A DNA stretch of 64,000 nucleotides from Mesorhizobium wenxiniae (GCF_002284535.1 NZ_NPKH01000014.1:62001-126000); one strand, 5' to 3'; counted from the first letter of the stretch, positions 1 through 8,535 are shown. The notes: generated by a model not told the origin, from the sequence alone. Program-made: numbers and translations.

Positions 1-550
1 AGAGATAGAGCCCGGTTCCAATCCAAACGCATTCCGCTTTAGGGTCAAAACTCAATCAGCGGGCTGCCGCCAATGGCCGAGATGGGTGGTTTCCTGTCGT
101 ACGTCTCGTTCATTGGAACGCGCAACGAGCGCCATAATCGGACTTACGCGGCCATCGCTATGGAGGTCGCGTCTCGGACACGTTCCGGACTTATGGTGCC
201 ACGGTAGGTCAGCACCCCAGAGATGAACTGTGTCGCGATAGCTCTGGCGTTATTCTCGACCATCACAGATGGATGAACTTCCGCCCGGAGATGCAGCGCA
301 AGCATAGAATACCCGTCTCGACATAGGCCTCCAGACTCGCCAGCAACCCATAACTAAATTCGATATGGATGGGACGGGTGGTCGTAGCCAAGTCCGCCGA
401 GCCTAACCCAGTCATGCTGATGATGACACGGACGCTGGTTAATCTGCTCTTCGATTCGCGATTGCTATGGTAGTAATAGCCTCTCAACGCCGGTGCCGTA
501 AGCTACTCGCTTACGCGTCGCCTTGCGGAATATCCTGAGGGAATCAGACA
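1..550. other. Left-edge region, no confident gene
   Basis: No recognisable gene was found here. On the minus strand a 74-codon frame (487 to 263) ends in a TGA that overlaps the ATG at 263, inside a second minus-strand frame open from about 353 to a TAA at 144. Read from the ATG at 305, the second frame gives 53 residues ending in a plausible helix (ISPERVRDATSIAMAA). The overlapping pair could be two coupled small genes, or one gene broken by a frameshift. I recognise neither product. Base composition is less GC-rich than the core genes further right, which fits accessory DNA. Confidence 0.3.
144..305 (-). CDS. Possible small protein or gene remnant, unknown
   Basis: A 53-codon frame opens with ATG at 305 (a second in-frame ATG is at 263) and stops at TAA 144-146. 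The C-terminal part, with motifs such as ARAIATQFISGVL and SPERVRDA, has amphipathic, protein-like composition. There is no clear ribosome binding site, no family I recognise and no partner gene. It could be the tail of a longer gene whose upstream part now lies in the other frame (263-487). Confidence that it is expressed is low. Confidence 0.2.
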   Translation of the reverse strand: MLALHLRAEVHPSVMVENNARAIATQFISGVLTYRGTISPERVRDATSIAMAA

Positions 551-2113
551 TCAGTGTCGAACGAGATAGGTTTCCATCGTGCCGACGCCTCTCAGTTCCA
601 CAGTGCAGCGCGGTTCTAACTCCCAAGAGGCGTGCAGAGCGCGTCTGGTTGCCTCCGAGATTTGCATGCGGTCGGCTACGCCCTGGGACTCGAGCCGGCT
701 TGCAATGTTCACGGTTTCGCCCCAGACATCATAGACGAACCGATGTCGGCCGATCAGACCGGCGATCACCGGTCCGGTGTGTACGCCGATTCGGACGCGA
801 AAACTATCGCTGCCCGACGCGAAGAGCCTCAACGAGTCCAGCATGGATTTTCCCAGCGCCACGGTCCTGTCGGCGTGATCGGCCGCCGGGTCCGGAAGAC
901 CACAAGCGGCCATATACGCGTCTCCGATTGTCTTGATCTTCTCCACGGAATGCTTCTCCGCCAGCGCATCGAACATGCTGAACATCCGGTCGAGGCGCTT
1001 GATAAGGTCGGATGCCGGCAATTTCGCTGCGATAGGCGAGAATCCGACAATATCGGCAAAAAGGATGGTCACTTCCTCGAACCGGTCCGCAATGATCTCC
1101 TCGCCCCCTTGCAGCCGCGCAACGATTTGACCGGGCAGGACGGCATGTAGAAGCGAGTCGGCCCGCCGCTTTTCCGCCTCGATCCGCTGAAGATACTGGT
1201 GCTCGCGGTCGCGCCAACGCTTCTTCTCCAGACTGGAGTTGATCCGGGCGCGCAGCAGGACCGGATTGAACGGTTTAAGCAAGTAGTCGTCGGCTCCCGC
1301 CTCGATGCAGCGGACCACGGCGTCGACTTCGTTCAGCCCCGATATCATAATGACCGGGATGTGCCGCCACCGGCGCTCAGCTTTCAATCGCGAGAGCACC
1401 TCGATGCCGTTCATGTCCGGCATCAGTATGTCCAACAGAACAAGGTCGAATTCATATTCCGCAAGGCGAGTCAGCGCGGACAGGCCTGACTCGGCAGTGA
1501 CTACCTGATGACCGTCGTGCAGCAAGCGGCGCGAGAGAAGATCGCGGTTACTGCCGATGTCGTCGACGACAAGTATTCTACCGTTGCGTCCTGAGAATGC
1601 ATCGCGCTCCGTCTTGCCCAGCGCCCTTTCGAGCCCTGCTGCATCGATCTCTGCCTGATCCGTCGTCCACAGCCCTTCGTTGTCGCTGGCGCGCGATAGG
1701 CCGGCAATTGCATCGACATGCGCCAACAGCTCGGCCGCAGCCGCGAGCATCACCCTGACATCTTCGTCCAATGCGTGTTCGTGCAATTCTTCGGCTTCTT
1801 CAAGGATCATTTCGGAGTAGCCGATAATCGCGTTGAGTGGTGTTCGCAAATCGTGGCGCAGTTTCGCCTCGATCTCGCGCCCTGCATGGTCCGGATAGTC
1901 GGCTTTGCCATGGATCAAGCTGTCGATGAGGCTGTTCAATTGCCGGGCAGCGGCGCCGACCCTCTCAAGATCTGGAGTGATGTGCACCAGACTGTGGTTC
2001 TGCACCTGTTCTAGCAGCAGTTCCTGAAATCCCGAGATTGCCCGTGCTGGTCCAGCAAGCGTCTGCGCCAGATGGGCGGCTATTGCGTGGCGTTGGAACT
2101 CGTTGGCAGTCAT
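551..2113 (-). CDS. Receiver-linked class III adenylate/guanylate cyclase with two DHp-like segments
   Basis: This 520-residue cytoplasmic protein has four parts. Residues about 10-68 resemble a histidine-kinase dimerisation segment in which the phospho-acceptor His is replaced by Gln17 (LAQTLAGPARAI). Residues about 80-140 form a second such segment with an intact His87 ([17 protein letters not shown]). A receiver domain follows (about 179-297, acidic pair D184/D185, phospho-acceptor D228). The C-terminal class III cyclase domain has metal-binding Asp in FADIVGFS and IGDAYMA, and VYDVWGETVNIASR carrying the Asp, Asn and Arg of the active site. The Lys in KTIGD and the Asp in YDVWG favour ATP, so cAMP is the likely product (inference). 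No HATPase domain is present, so phosphate must come from another kinase, presumably the hybrid kinase encoded upstream. The start at 2113 is chosen over the longer frame because GGAG precedes it and it clears the upstream gene by 25 bp. Confidence 0.85.
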   Translation of the reverse strand: MTANEFQRHAIAAHLAQTLAGPARAISGFQELLLEQVQNHSLVHITPDLERVGAAARQLNSLIDSLIHGKADYPDHAGREIEAKLRHDLRTPLNAIIGYSEMILEEAEELHEHALDEDVRVMLAAAAELLAHVDAIAGLSRASDNEGLWTTDQAEIDAAGLERALGKTERDAFSGRNGRILVVDDIGSNRDLLSRRLLHDGHQVVTAESGLSALTRLAEYEFDLVLLDILMPDMNGIEVLSRLKAERRWRHIPVIMISGLNEVDAVVRCIEAGADDYLLKPFNPVLLRARINSSLEKKRWRDREHQYLQRIEAEKRRADSLLHAVLPGQIVARLQGGEEIIADRFEEVTILFADIVGFSPIAAKLPASDLIKRLDRMFSMFDALAEKHSVEKIKTIGDAYMAACGLPDPAADHADRTVALGKSMLDSLRLFASGSDSFRVRIGVHTGPVIAGLIGRHRFVYDVWGETVNIASRLESQGVADRMQISEATRRALHASWELEPRCTVELRGVGTMETYLVRH

Positions 2114-2138
2114 GTCTCCAATCCGCCGACTCGGCGGC

Positions 2139-2510
2139 TCACGGATTTGCGGCAAGCAATTGTTCGATTTTCTGGACAAGCCTCGGCAGGTCCACCGGCT
2201 TGCTGTCGTAGTCATCGCAGCCGGCCTCAAGCGCCAATTCCCGATCGCTGGTCATAGCATGCGCAGAAAGCGCGATTATAGGGATCCCCGAGGTGGCCGG
2301 ATCAGCCTTGATCCGCCGTGTCGCCTCCCATCCGTCCATCACGGGCAGGCTCATATCCATAAGGATCAGATCCGGTCTTTCCGAAATGGTTAGTTCCACG
2401 CCGGATTGTCCGTTTTCCGCAATAAGCACTTCGAACCCACGCCGCGACAACCGCCGCGAGAGCATGTCGCGATTCATTTCGTTGTCTTCCACCAGAAGGA
2501 TTCTCGTCAT
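2139..2510 (-). CDS. Single-domain response regulator (CheY/DivK-like)
   Basis: This 123-residue protein is only a receiver domain. It has the acidic pocket E8/D9, phospho-acceptor D52 in LMDMSLPVMDG, the switch Ser/Thr in ALSAHAM, and the conserved Lys in SKPVD. There is no output domain, so it should work by protein contact or as a phosphate shuttle, as DivK and Spo0F-type regulators do. It lies between a hybrid kinase (49 bp upstream) and a receiver-cyclase (25 bp downstream) on the same strand. A role passing phosphate between the two is the natural inference. Which partner it serves cannot be seen from sequence. Confidence 0.9.
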   Translation of the reverse strand: MTRILLVEDNEMNRDMLSRRLSRRGFEVLIAENGQSGVELTISERPDLILMDMSLPVMDGWEATRRIKADPATSGIPIIALSAHAMTSDRELALEAGCDDYDSKPVDLPRLVQKIEQLLAANP

Positions 2511-2559
2511 CTTCGGCCTCTTCTAACGATGGGTCAACGAACTGAGATGCCGGGCCAAC

Positions 2560-5292
2560 CTACTCGGCCGCGGAAATCTGGCGTTCGAGCGCCTTGACCA
2601 ATTGAGACCTGCTGTTCGCGCCCTTGGTCACAACGGCAACTGCCCTATCGCGGAGCCATTCGAGCTCGTTCATCGACAGATCTTTCGAGGTAACTACGAC
2701 CACCGGAATGTTCTGCAGTTCGGGCGTCTGCTGCATTTCACTCAATGTCTGAAACCCGTCCATTTCGGGCATCAGCAGATCAAGCACCACCAGGCGCGGC
2801 AACAACCGTTTCATCAGGCCAAGGCCGCGCACGCCGTCGCTTGCCTCGTGAACCCGCCAATCCTTCTTGATCAGGATACGCCGAAGGAAATCGCGGGAGG
2901 CTTGGTCGTCATCAATTACAAGCACATCGCGGTTGCCACCGCCGCAAGCCTCAATTGTTTGAATCAGCTTCTCGGTGTCGATCGGCTTCGTCAGGTATTC
3001 AACCGCCCCGAGTGAGAGGCCGAGTTCGCGATCTGCAAGTATAGTCGCAAGGATCACAGGAATCTCGCAAAGCTCCCTATCGTTCTTCAGAGATCGCAGC
3101 ACTGACCAGCCGTCCTGATGCGGCATGATGATGTCGAGAATGATCGCCGCGGGGCGATGCGCTCGAGCAGCGGCTATTCCTTCCTCGCCGCTTGCTGCTT
3201 CGAACGATGCCAGTCCCGCCTCCGCCAAAGCGCTGGCGATGACGGTTCGGGCGGCTGGTTCATCATCTATGATCAGAACCGCCTTGTCTCGTGGCGGCAA
3301 CGGCACAGCTTCGGAGGGGTGTTGCTCGCTAGATTCTTTTTTGAACTCGGCTGGAATCTCCATTGTGAAGGTCGAGCCTTTTCCGAGTTCGCTCTCGACC
3401 TTTACAACGCCTCCGATCATTCGGCTAAAACTCCGGGTTATGCTGAGGCCAAGCCCCGTTCCGCCATAGTTGCGAGTGGTGGATGCGTCCGCCTGCGTAA
3501 AAGCGTCGAAGAGCCGTTCCTGCTGCTCCGACGTCATCCCAATCCCGGTGTCGGACACTTTGAATATCAGCCAATCGCCGTTTGGTCGCCTGTCGCGACG
3601 CACCGCGAGTGCTACTCGACCCCCTTCGGTAAACTTGGCGGCGTTGCTGAGCAGGTTAAAAAGGTTCTGACGCAACTTCGTCTGGTCCGAATGCATTTTC
3701 CCGAGGTCGTCCTCGAGGTCCAGTACGAAACCGTTTCGGTTTTTCGCCATCAAAGGCGCGACTGTGGCCCGGACGTCGCGCATCAAATCGGCGACGTCGA
3801 ACGTTTCTAAGAAAATTTCCATCTTGTTCGCCTCGATCTTCGACAAGTCGAGGATGTCGTTGATGAGCGCCAGGAGATGGCGACCAGCCGCGGCGATCTT
3901 CTCCAGTTCCGGAACGAATTCCACCATGTGCTGGTCGCTCGCATCTTCGATCAGCATCTCGCTGTAGCCAATAATCGCGTTCAGCGGCGTACGCAGTTCG
4001 TGGCTGACGGATGCGACGAAGCGGCTCTTCGCTTCATTCGTCGATTCAGCACGGCTCTTGGCGCGCTCGAGTTCGTCTTGTCTCTGTTTCAATTCCGTGA
4101 TGTCGGTGTAAACGGCGACCGCGCCGCCGTCAGGCGTTTTTCGCCTGCTTACGCGAACCCATCTGTCGCCGAAGCGATCCTCACCGACGAAACCCGCCGG
4201 GTCCTTGTGGATGTGTAACCGCTGGGCAATCCACTCCTCCGGCGACGCGCCCGCAAGGTCGACTTGCCCGCCCGCCAGGCGTTGCTCCAAGATTTCTTGG
4301 AAGCTTTGCCCAGGAAGAGAAGCTCGCGCATGGTCAGGGAAGAATTCGCAAAATTTGCTGTTGGCCAGGATGACCCTGTCCTGCGGATCGAATAGGACAA
4401 ATCCGTCAGAAATTGCCTCAAGCGCCGCTGCGATCGTCCGTCTTTGCTGCTCCGCCTCGTCTTCCAGTCGTTTCTTTTCAATCGCGCCCGCGCGAAAAAG
4501 TCGAAGCGTCCGCGACATTGCGCCGAGTTCGTCGCCTCCCTCAATCGGTATTTCAATATCGTAGCGTCCTTGCGTCAGTTCGCCGATGACCCGGTTCAGC
4601 CGCCGTAACGGGCCAATGATCGAGCGAAGAACAAGGATCGTAAGAAGCGACCCAATCAACAGCACGATGACCACCAGAATGGCAGCGGTAGTCGCGGTTT
4701 TCTGGGCTTGCCTTACAGCCTCGTTACGAGCAGCTTCTGCCTCGGCGCTCACTTGCTCGACAAGTTTGTTAAGGGCGGCATCGACATTCGTGCTGTGGGT
4801 TCGCGCCTCGGCCAGGAGAGCGTTTCCAATGATGCGGTTATCCTGAGTATAGCTGTCCGCCGCCTCTAGTGCCCTTTTGACGTAGTCATCGATCTCGACA
4901 CGGATTTCCCTCACTGCATCGGGGGATGATTTCGAAAGGCCGTCCAGTTGGTCCAGCAGTCGCTCACGCGCCTGCTCGGCATTCCGCTGGGAGTTCATTA
5001 GCAAGCTGACCGACAAATCGGTGAGCCAGTATCGCAATTCGCCAAAGGTCACGTGCGCCGCAGCCGCAGTCGCCGCGAGATCGAACAATGCCTTTGTGTC
5101 TGCGGTGCGGTCGGCACTGCGATAAAGCGCCTGCGTGAGAAGGATGGAAGATACGATGAGACTGATGAGGCCGGCCGCTGTCAGTGCAGCTACGCGGGCC
5201 GCGATCGGCAGACTGGCAAGGCGACGTCCCAGGGATTTCGACGGCGCCGGTAGGGCTTCCACCTCGTGGGGTGTCTGTTCCAGGACGCTCAT
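2560..5292 (-). CDS. Membrane hybrid histidine kinase (HAMP-PAS-HisKA-HATPase-REC-REC)
   Basis: This 910-residue sensor kinase has TM1 at about 33-54, a helical periplasmic region at about 55-198, TM2 at about 202-223 and a HAMP linker at about 223-275. A PAS domain lies at about 285-400. The HisKA has phospho-acceptor H431 in [11 protein letters not shown]. The HATPase has N-box [10 protein letters not shown]1 DTGIGM and G2 GGTGLGL. Two tandem receivers follow, with phospho-sites in [11 protein letters not shown] and [11 protein letters not shown]. The start at 5292 is used because its ATGA overlaps the stop of the upstream haem-sensor gene, implying translational coupling; the longer upstream frame runs through that gene. 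The periplasmic region is coil-like and has no ligand domain of its own. The upstream c-type haem protein may therefore be its sensory partner (inference). Two receivers suggest a branched phosphorelay. Confidence 0.92.
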   Translation of the reverse strand: MSVLEQTPHEVEALPAPSKSLGRRLASLPIAARVAALTAAGLISLIVSSILLTQALYRSADRTADTKALFDLAATAAAAHVTFGELRYWLTDLSVSLLMNSQRNAEQARERLLDQLDGLSKSSPDAVREIRVEIDDYVKRALEAADSYTQDNRIIGNALLAEARTHSTNVDAALNKLVEQVSAEAEAARNEAVRQAQKTATTAAILVVIVLLIGSLLTILVLRSIIGPLRRLNRVIGELTQGRYDIEIPIEGGDELGAMSRTLRLFRAGAIEKKRLEDEAEQQRRTIAAALEAISDGFVLFDPQDRVILANSKFCEFFPDHARASLPGQSFQEILEQRLAGGQVDLAGASPEEWIAQRLHIHKDPAGFVGEDRFGDRWVRVSRRKTPDGGAVAVYTDITELKQRQDELERAKSRAESTNEAKSRFVASVSHELRTPLNAIIGYSEMLIEDASDQHMVEFVPELEKIAAAGRHLLALINDILDLSKIEANKMEIFLETFDVADLMRDVRATVAPLMAKNRNGFVLDLEDDLGKMHSDQTKLRQNLFNLLSNAAKFTEGGRVALAVRRDRRPNGDWLIFKVSDTGIGMTSEQQERLFDAFTQADASTTRNYGGTGLGLSITRSFSRMIGGVVKVESELGKGSTFTMEIPAEFKKESSEQHPSEAVPLPPRDKAVLIIDDEPAARTVIASALAEAGLASFEAASGEEGIAAARAHRPAAIILDIIMPHQDGWSVLRSLKNDRELCEIPVILATILADRELGLSLGAVEYLTKPIDTEKLIQTIEACGGGNRDVLVIDDDQASRDFLRRILIKKDWRVHEASDGVRGLGLMKRLLPRLVVLDLLMPEMDGFQTLSEMQQTPELQNIPVVVVTSKDLSMNELEWLRDRAVAVVTKGANSRSQLVKALERQISAAE

Positions 5293-6056
5293 TTGAACAA
5301 GACGATGCTGATTGCGCCCCCCAGATCGCCGGCTTTTCCGCCCTCCTTGGGATATCCGGTTATGTCGATCTCGCCCTTCGGCTCGCCGTGGCAGGAAAGG
5401 CACGACTCCGTATAGTATTCGGGCAGGAGCATTCGAAATGCCGGGCGTCCCTCCACCTCGGTCACATCCGTGTAGGCTTCGCCTTTTGCTCTCTTCGGAT
5501 CTGAAAAGACGCTTACGATGATGCTGGCTTCCCAAGCGTCCGGAAGAGATTTGCGGTTGCGCACGAGTTGCTCGGGCGCAGTCACGCGTACCAGAGCCTC
5601 GTTGCCAACCTTGGCGGCGAATTTCTCATTCAACAGACGCGCGAAAACGGCCGGCACGAAGCCCTTGAACCCGATCCCAGCGCGGTTGATGTCATCTTGC
5701 TGCTCGTCCACCACCTCCCGCATAGCCCCAATCTGGGCCTCAAGCAGACGCCGGTCGCGATTGGTCAATTCGCCGGAAAACGGGTCCTGGCCGGTGTTTT
5801 TTGAGTAAACGGCGATGGCCTCGCTCGCAAACCGCTCGCTGTCGAGGTGCTTGTCACCAAGTGCGGGATCGTTGATTAGTGTCTGATAGTTGGAGACAAC
5901 ACTTCGCCCAGCGCGAAGCAATTCCGCAAGGCGGATTCCCATCGCGACATCTTCAGAATCTCCCGCTCCCATGGCAGCCGGCGCGAGGAACGCGCAACCG
6001 ACAAGAGCAACGCCAATGCTTCTCCGCGTCAAGGTTGACAGGGCGAACATCTCCAT
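5289..6056 (-). CDS. Secreted DUF3365 (Tll0287-like) c-type haem sensor protein
   Basis: This protein of about 255 residues has an N-terminal signal peptide ([24 protein letters not shown]). Its DUF3365-type domain carries one c-type haem attachment motif, CLSCH, near the C-terminus, followed by [22 protein letters not shown] in separate conserved blocks. In other bacteria this domain is usually the periplasmic N-terminal part of a sensor kinase or chemoreceptor and binds haem c. Here it is a free protein whose stop overlaps the start of the hybrid kinase (ATGA), so the two probably form a split redox or gas sensor. The start at 6056 precedes the signal peptide; ATG at 6050, with GGAG directly before it, is a close alternative. 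The longer frame from 6218 adds a non-signal leader and is unlikely. This is the first gene of a four-gene minus-strand operon. Confidence 0.85.
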   Translation of the reverse strand: MEMFALSTLTRRSIGVALVGCAFLAPAAMGAGDSEDVAMGIRLAELLRAGRSVVSNYQTLINDPALGDKHLDSERFASEAIAVYSKNTGQDPFSGELTNRDRRLLEAQIGAMREVVDEQQDDINRAGIGFKGFVPAVFARLLNEKFAAKVGNEALVRVTAPEQLVRNRKSLPDAWEASIIVSVFSDPKRAKGEAYTDVTEVEGRPAFRMLLPEYYTESCLSCHGEPKGEIDITGYPKEGGKAGDLGGAISIVLFK

Positions 6057-6469
6057 CCCGTCGAAAGAAGCCAAAGAAAAAGTATAGCACAACGCAGGCC
6101 GATAGCGTAGCGACAAACGCCCATGCTCAAGCGGTGAGAGAAGGAACGAAGCATCCGCCGCCCGCTCCGAAGCGGCCCTGGCCCGCAAACCCGTTTTTGC
6201 CGAACGTCTCTCGATCACCCTGGGTGGAGCACCGAGAGGTTAGCGGTGGATTTGTCAAGCTTGCCGTTAAAATATAGCTTGCTAAAGCTAGAAAATTAGC
6301 TTTGGAATATATGTTCGTTGTGTTCGAGCGCGACCTCACGCACCGTAAACTTAGCATAGCAATTGTTTGTAGAAGAAGATGATGGTTCTGGCCTTATGTT
6401 GTCGGCCGGCACAACTTATGCATGTCATCTTGATCGCTTGATGAGCCATCATCGCTGAAAGGAAAAACT
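6057..6469. other. Leader/promoter region of the sensor operon, AT-rich core
   Basis: About 400 bp without a supported gene. The stretch near 6255-6330 is strikingly AT-rich for this genome and contains repeated AGCTT/TAGCTT words on both strands, including TAGCTTGCTAAAGCTAG. On the minus strand it lies about 200-270 bp before the haem-sensor gene and could carry its promoter or a nucleoid-protein or regulator site. No specific operator could be assigned. Short frames in this region have no convincing product. Confidence 0.35.
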
Positions 6470-6655
6470 ATGTTACGAAAAACAATCAGTTTTTAACCCT
6501 CGCCGGCGCGGTTGCAGTCGCTGCCGCCGCGAGGCGCCCAGCCGGACGAGACCGATCGTTCGGAATTGAGACGAGTCAGATGCGACGTAACCGGTCCTTC
6601 TCGCGGTGAATACCGCCAGTGCCGTTCCGTTCCGTGTGTTCGAGCAGATGATTAA
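6470..6655 (+). pseudogene. Possible frameshifted small secreted peptide
   Basis: A good ribosome site (AAAGGA, 6-7 bases upstream) precedes ATG 6470, but the frame stops after eight codons (MLRKTISF then TAA at 6494). Adding one base in the T-run at 6490-6494 would join this start to LTLAGAVAVAAAARRP, producing a textbook signal-peptide hydrophobic core; that frame then runs to TGA 6607-6609. The original frame reopens after the early stop and runs to TAA 6653, encoding an RQCRSVPCVRADD tail. This fits a small exported protein damaged by one or two frameshifts. A sequencing error in the homopolymer would be an alternative explanation. Confidence 0.4.
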
Positions 6656-6667
6656 GGAATGACTTCG

Positions 6668-6985
6668 ATGTGGACAAGTTTTCATAATGGCACCATTGGC
6701 TACATTCGCGGATGGTTCCGCCTTCGCGCCGAGCGAAAAGCTATGTGGATGATAACGGACGGGTTGAGCCGGTCACCGGATGACATTCTTAACGACATTG
6801 GTATCTCACGCGACGAAATCACGTGCGCTTTGTCAAAGCGTCCCAATCCGAGTTCCGGGTCGGGGCGGAATGCGGCGGCCCATGATTTGTCCCATGCCAA
6901 GGCCTCATTGTCCCCGCGGCGGCGAGTCGAACTGATCCCGAGTGATCACGGCGCTGGCCGATCGTTACCTGCTCGCAGATCGTGA
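6668..6985 (+). CDS. DUF1127 domain protein with long C-terminal tail
   Basis: This protein of about 105 residues carries, in its first half, the helix-turn pattern of DUF1127 (YjiS-like) proteins: RLRAERKAMWMITDGLSRSP followed by DDILNDIGISRDEI. Rhizobial members are small RNA- or protein-binding regulators, often involved in phosphate or stress responses. Most are 45-75 residues; this one carries an extra basic, low-complexity tail of about 50 residues. ATG 6668 is preferred to ATG 6659 because AAGGA lies nine bases before it. The gene stands alone between the damaged small ORF and the anti-sigma gene. The DUF1127 assignment is by motif only. Confidence 0.6.
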   Translation: MWTSFHNGTIGYIRGWFRLRAERKAMWMITDGLSRSPDDILNDIGISRDEITCALSKRPNPSSGSGRNAAAHDLSHAKASLSPRRRVELIPSDHGAGRSLPARRS

Positions 6986-7195
6986 TTCAGTGGCTCGTCG
7001 CTCCACGACTGCGCAACAATGACAGCATTCACCCCCTGTGCGGACGTTGAAGCGCGATGTCAGGAAGGTCGTTATCGGGTCAAGGGCGTGAATTCGGCAC
7101 GGGCGAACGAACTTCCGCAACGGGTCGAACTAGGTCGTTCAGAAATGAATGAGTTTTGACCTTAGAACATCACGGTCTCCCATCGCGGGCCGTCG

Positions 7196-7834
7196 CTACC
7201 AGCGCACGAAAAGCCTCCCGCCGATCGCACCGAGCGCGGCGAGGATGGCAATCGCGATCGTGTACCAGGTGGCGACGAAAAGCGGCGAGTCGTCGAAGCA
7301 GTGTGCGGCATAGAAAGTTGCCGCCAGCCCACCGGCGAGCAGGCCCGCCACCGTTCCGGCAAGCACCGGCCGCGTCGGCGCGCCATAGCGCAGCACCGCC
7401 AGGAAGACGGCAAGCGGACCGACGCCGATCAGCGGAATGAACGTCAGGCAGACAACCATGTTGCTGCCGACCAGCCGCCTGCCCCAGTCGGCCGCAGGCA
7501 CGGAAAGGAGTTCCAGAACCACCGCAAAGACCACCAGCAGTGGCGCCGCAGTCATCCAGGCCGCCGCTCTGCTCGTCGATGCGCCGGGTGTCGACAGGGC
7601 GCGGATCAAGGCGAACGCGCTAATGGCCAGAGCAGTCGTGAAGACGAACTTGGCGAGGAAGCGCATCGTATGCATGGCGGTCGCGATGTCGGTGCGTGGG
7701 CCGATCGCCAGCCAGAAAACCACCGCCGCGATCCCCGTAGCCGCACCGGCGGCCACCCACCAGGCCGAGCCAAGCGGCATCGCCCTGCTGTGGGCATCGG
7801 CGTCGAGCGCCCTTATGAGATCGTCGGTCCTCAT
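7196..7834 (-). CDS. nrsF: NrsF-type membrane anti-sigma factor (DUF1109)
   Basis: This 212-residue protein has about six hydrophobic segments and a short N-terminal cytoplasmic part (MRTDDLIRAL). That is the layout of NrsF/DUF1109 anti-sigma factors that hold an ECF sigma factor at the membrane. Two cysteines, C129 (MVVCLTF) and C179 (AAHCFDD), sit 50 residues apart, the same spacing as the two functionally important cysteines of Caulobacter NrsF. Its ATG is one base after the stop of the upstream sigma factor gene, so the pair is coupled. The longer frame overlaps the sigma gene and is rejected. By analogy it should release the sigma factor when periplasmic or metal/thiol stress alters the cysteines. 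Confidence 0.82.
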   Translation of the reverse strand: MRTDDLIRALDADAHSRAMPLGSAWWVAAGAATGIAAVVFWLAIGPRTDIATAMHTMRFLAKFVFTTALAISAFALIRALSTPGASTSRAAAWMTAAPLLVVFAVVLELLSVPAADWGRRLVGSNMVVCLTFIPLIGVGPLAVFLAVLRYGAPTRPVLAGTVAGLLAGGLAATFYAAHCFDDSPLFVATWYTIAIAILAALGAIGGRLFVRW

Positions 7835-7835
7835 G

Positions 7836-8405
7836 TCATTCCCGCTTGAACTGTTTGGCCCGCCCGAATTGTTTGACCCCGAACCGTTTGGCAATGGTTG
7901 CGAGCCCACGATGCAGCGACACGCGCACCGCCGTTTCGCTGATGCCGAACTTCGCTGCCGTCTCGCCGATGGAACGGCCTTCGACCGATACCGACGAGAC
8001 CACGGAACGCTGCGACGGCGGCAGGCCGTCCAATGCCCGATTGATGTCGCGCTCGCTGACCGTCTCGGCCTCCGGCTCGGCGAAGGTCTCGGCGATCTCG
8101 TCGATTTCTATCTCGATGCGCCGCCCGCGCCGCCGAAAGGCATCGATCAGCTTGAAGCGCGCAATGGCGTAGACCCAGGGCAGCACGGCCAGATCCTGCC
8201 GCCAGGTATGCCGTTTCACATGAATGGCCAGCAAGGTTTCCTGCACAACGTCCTCGGGATCGACCTCGCCCTGAACGATCTTGCGCCTGATAAAGCCGCG
8301 AACGAGAGCAGCCGTCCGGCGCAGAAAGTCGGCGTAAGCCTTTTCATCTCCCGCGATCGCGGCCCGCATCAGCCGGGAAAGCTCGGCCTCGTCGTTGCCG
8401 GTCAC
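7836..8405 (-). CDS. sigF: ECF sigma factor (SigF-like)
   Basis: This 189-residue extracytoplasmic-function sigma factor has region 2 with DPEDVVQETLLAIH and LPWVYAIARFKLIDAFRRR, and region 4.2 with LPPSQRSVV and the helix-turn-helix GETAAKFGISETAVRVSLHR. Translation begins at a GTG (8405) with GGGGAG nine bases upstream. It is followed directly by the NrsF-type anti-sigma gene, the arrangement of Caulobacter sigF-nrsF. A match to the published SigF promoter pattern lies just upstream (8424-8450), suggesting autoregulation. The last residues (GVKQFGRAKQFKRE) are encoded by three imperfect copies of a GAAnnGTTTGncC-like unit, an unusual extension after region 4. Confidence 0.88.
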   Translation of the reverse strand: MTGNDEAELSRLMRAAIAGDEKAYADFLRRTAALVRGFIRRKIVQGEVDPEDVVQETLLAIHVKRHTWRQDLAVLPWVYAIARFKLIDAFRRRGRRIEIEIDEIAETFAEPEAETVSERDINRALDGLPPSQRSVVSSVSVEGRSIGETAAKFGISETAVRVSLHRGLATIAKRFGVKQFGRAKQFKRE

Positions 8406-8423
8406 AAGAGTTCACTCCCCGAT

Positions 8424-8450
8424 ATTCGCGCCTCGGCGCTGATTTGTTAC
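8424..8450 (-). promoter_or_regulatory. Candidate SigF-type ECF promoter
   Basis: Read on the minus strand, GTAACA is followed after 16 bases by CGAAT. This matches the GTAAC-N16-CGAA pattern described for Caulobacter SigF promoters. It lies about 20-45 bases upstream of the GTG of the sigma gene. The predicted start of transcription would be close to the GGGGAG ribosome site, leaving a very short leader, which is the main doubt. Confidence 0.42.
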
Positions 8451-8535
8451 GTGGCCGGCGAATAATGTCCAAGCCAAAATATGGGAATATCACGAAGGTT
8501 TCACCTCCAGCGCCCGATTGCGCCGTTCATCAATG

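Noticed and set aside
7019..7159. 46-codon ORF between the DUF1127 and nrsF genes
   Set aside because: No ribosome site, no recognisable product and no partner gene.
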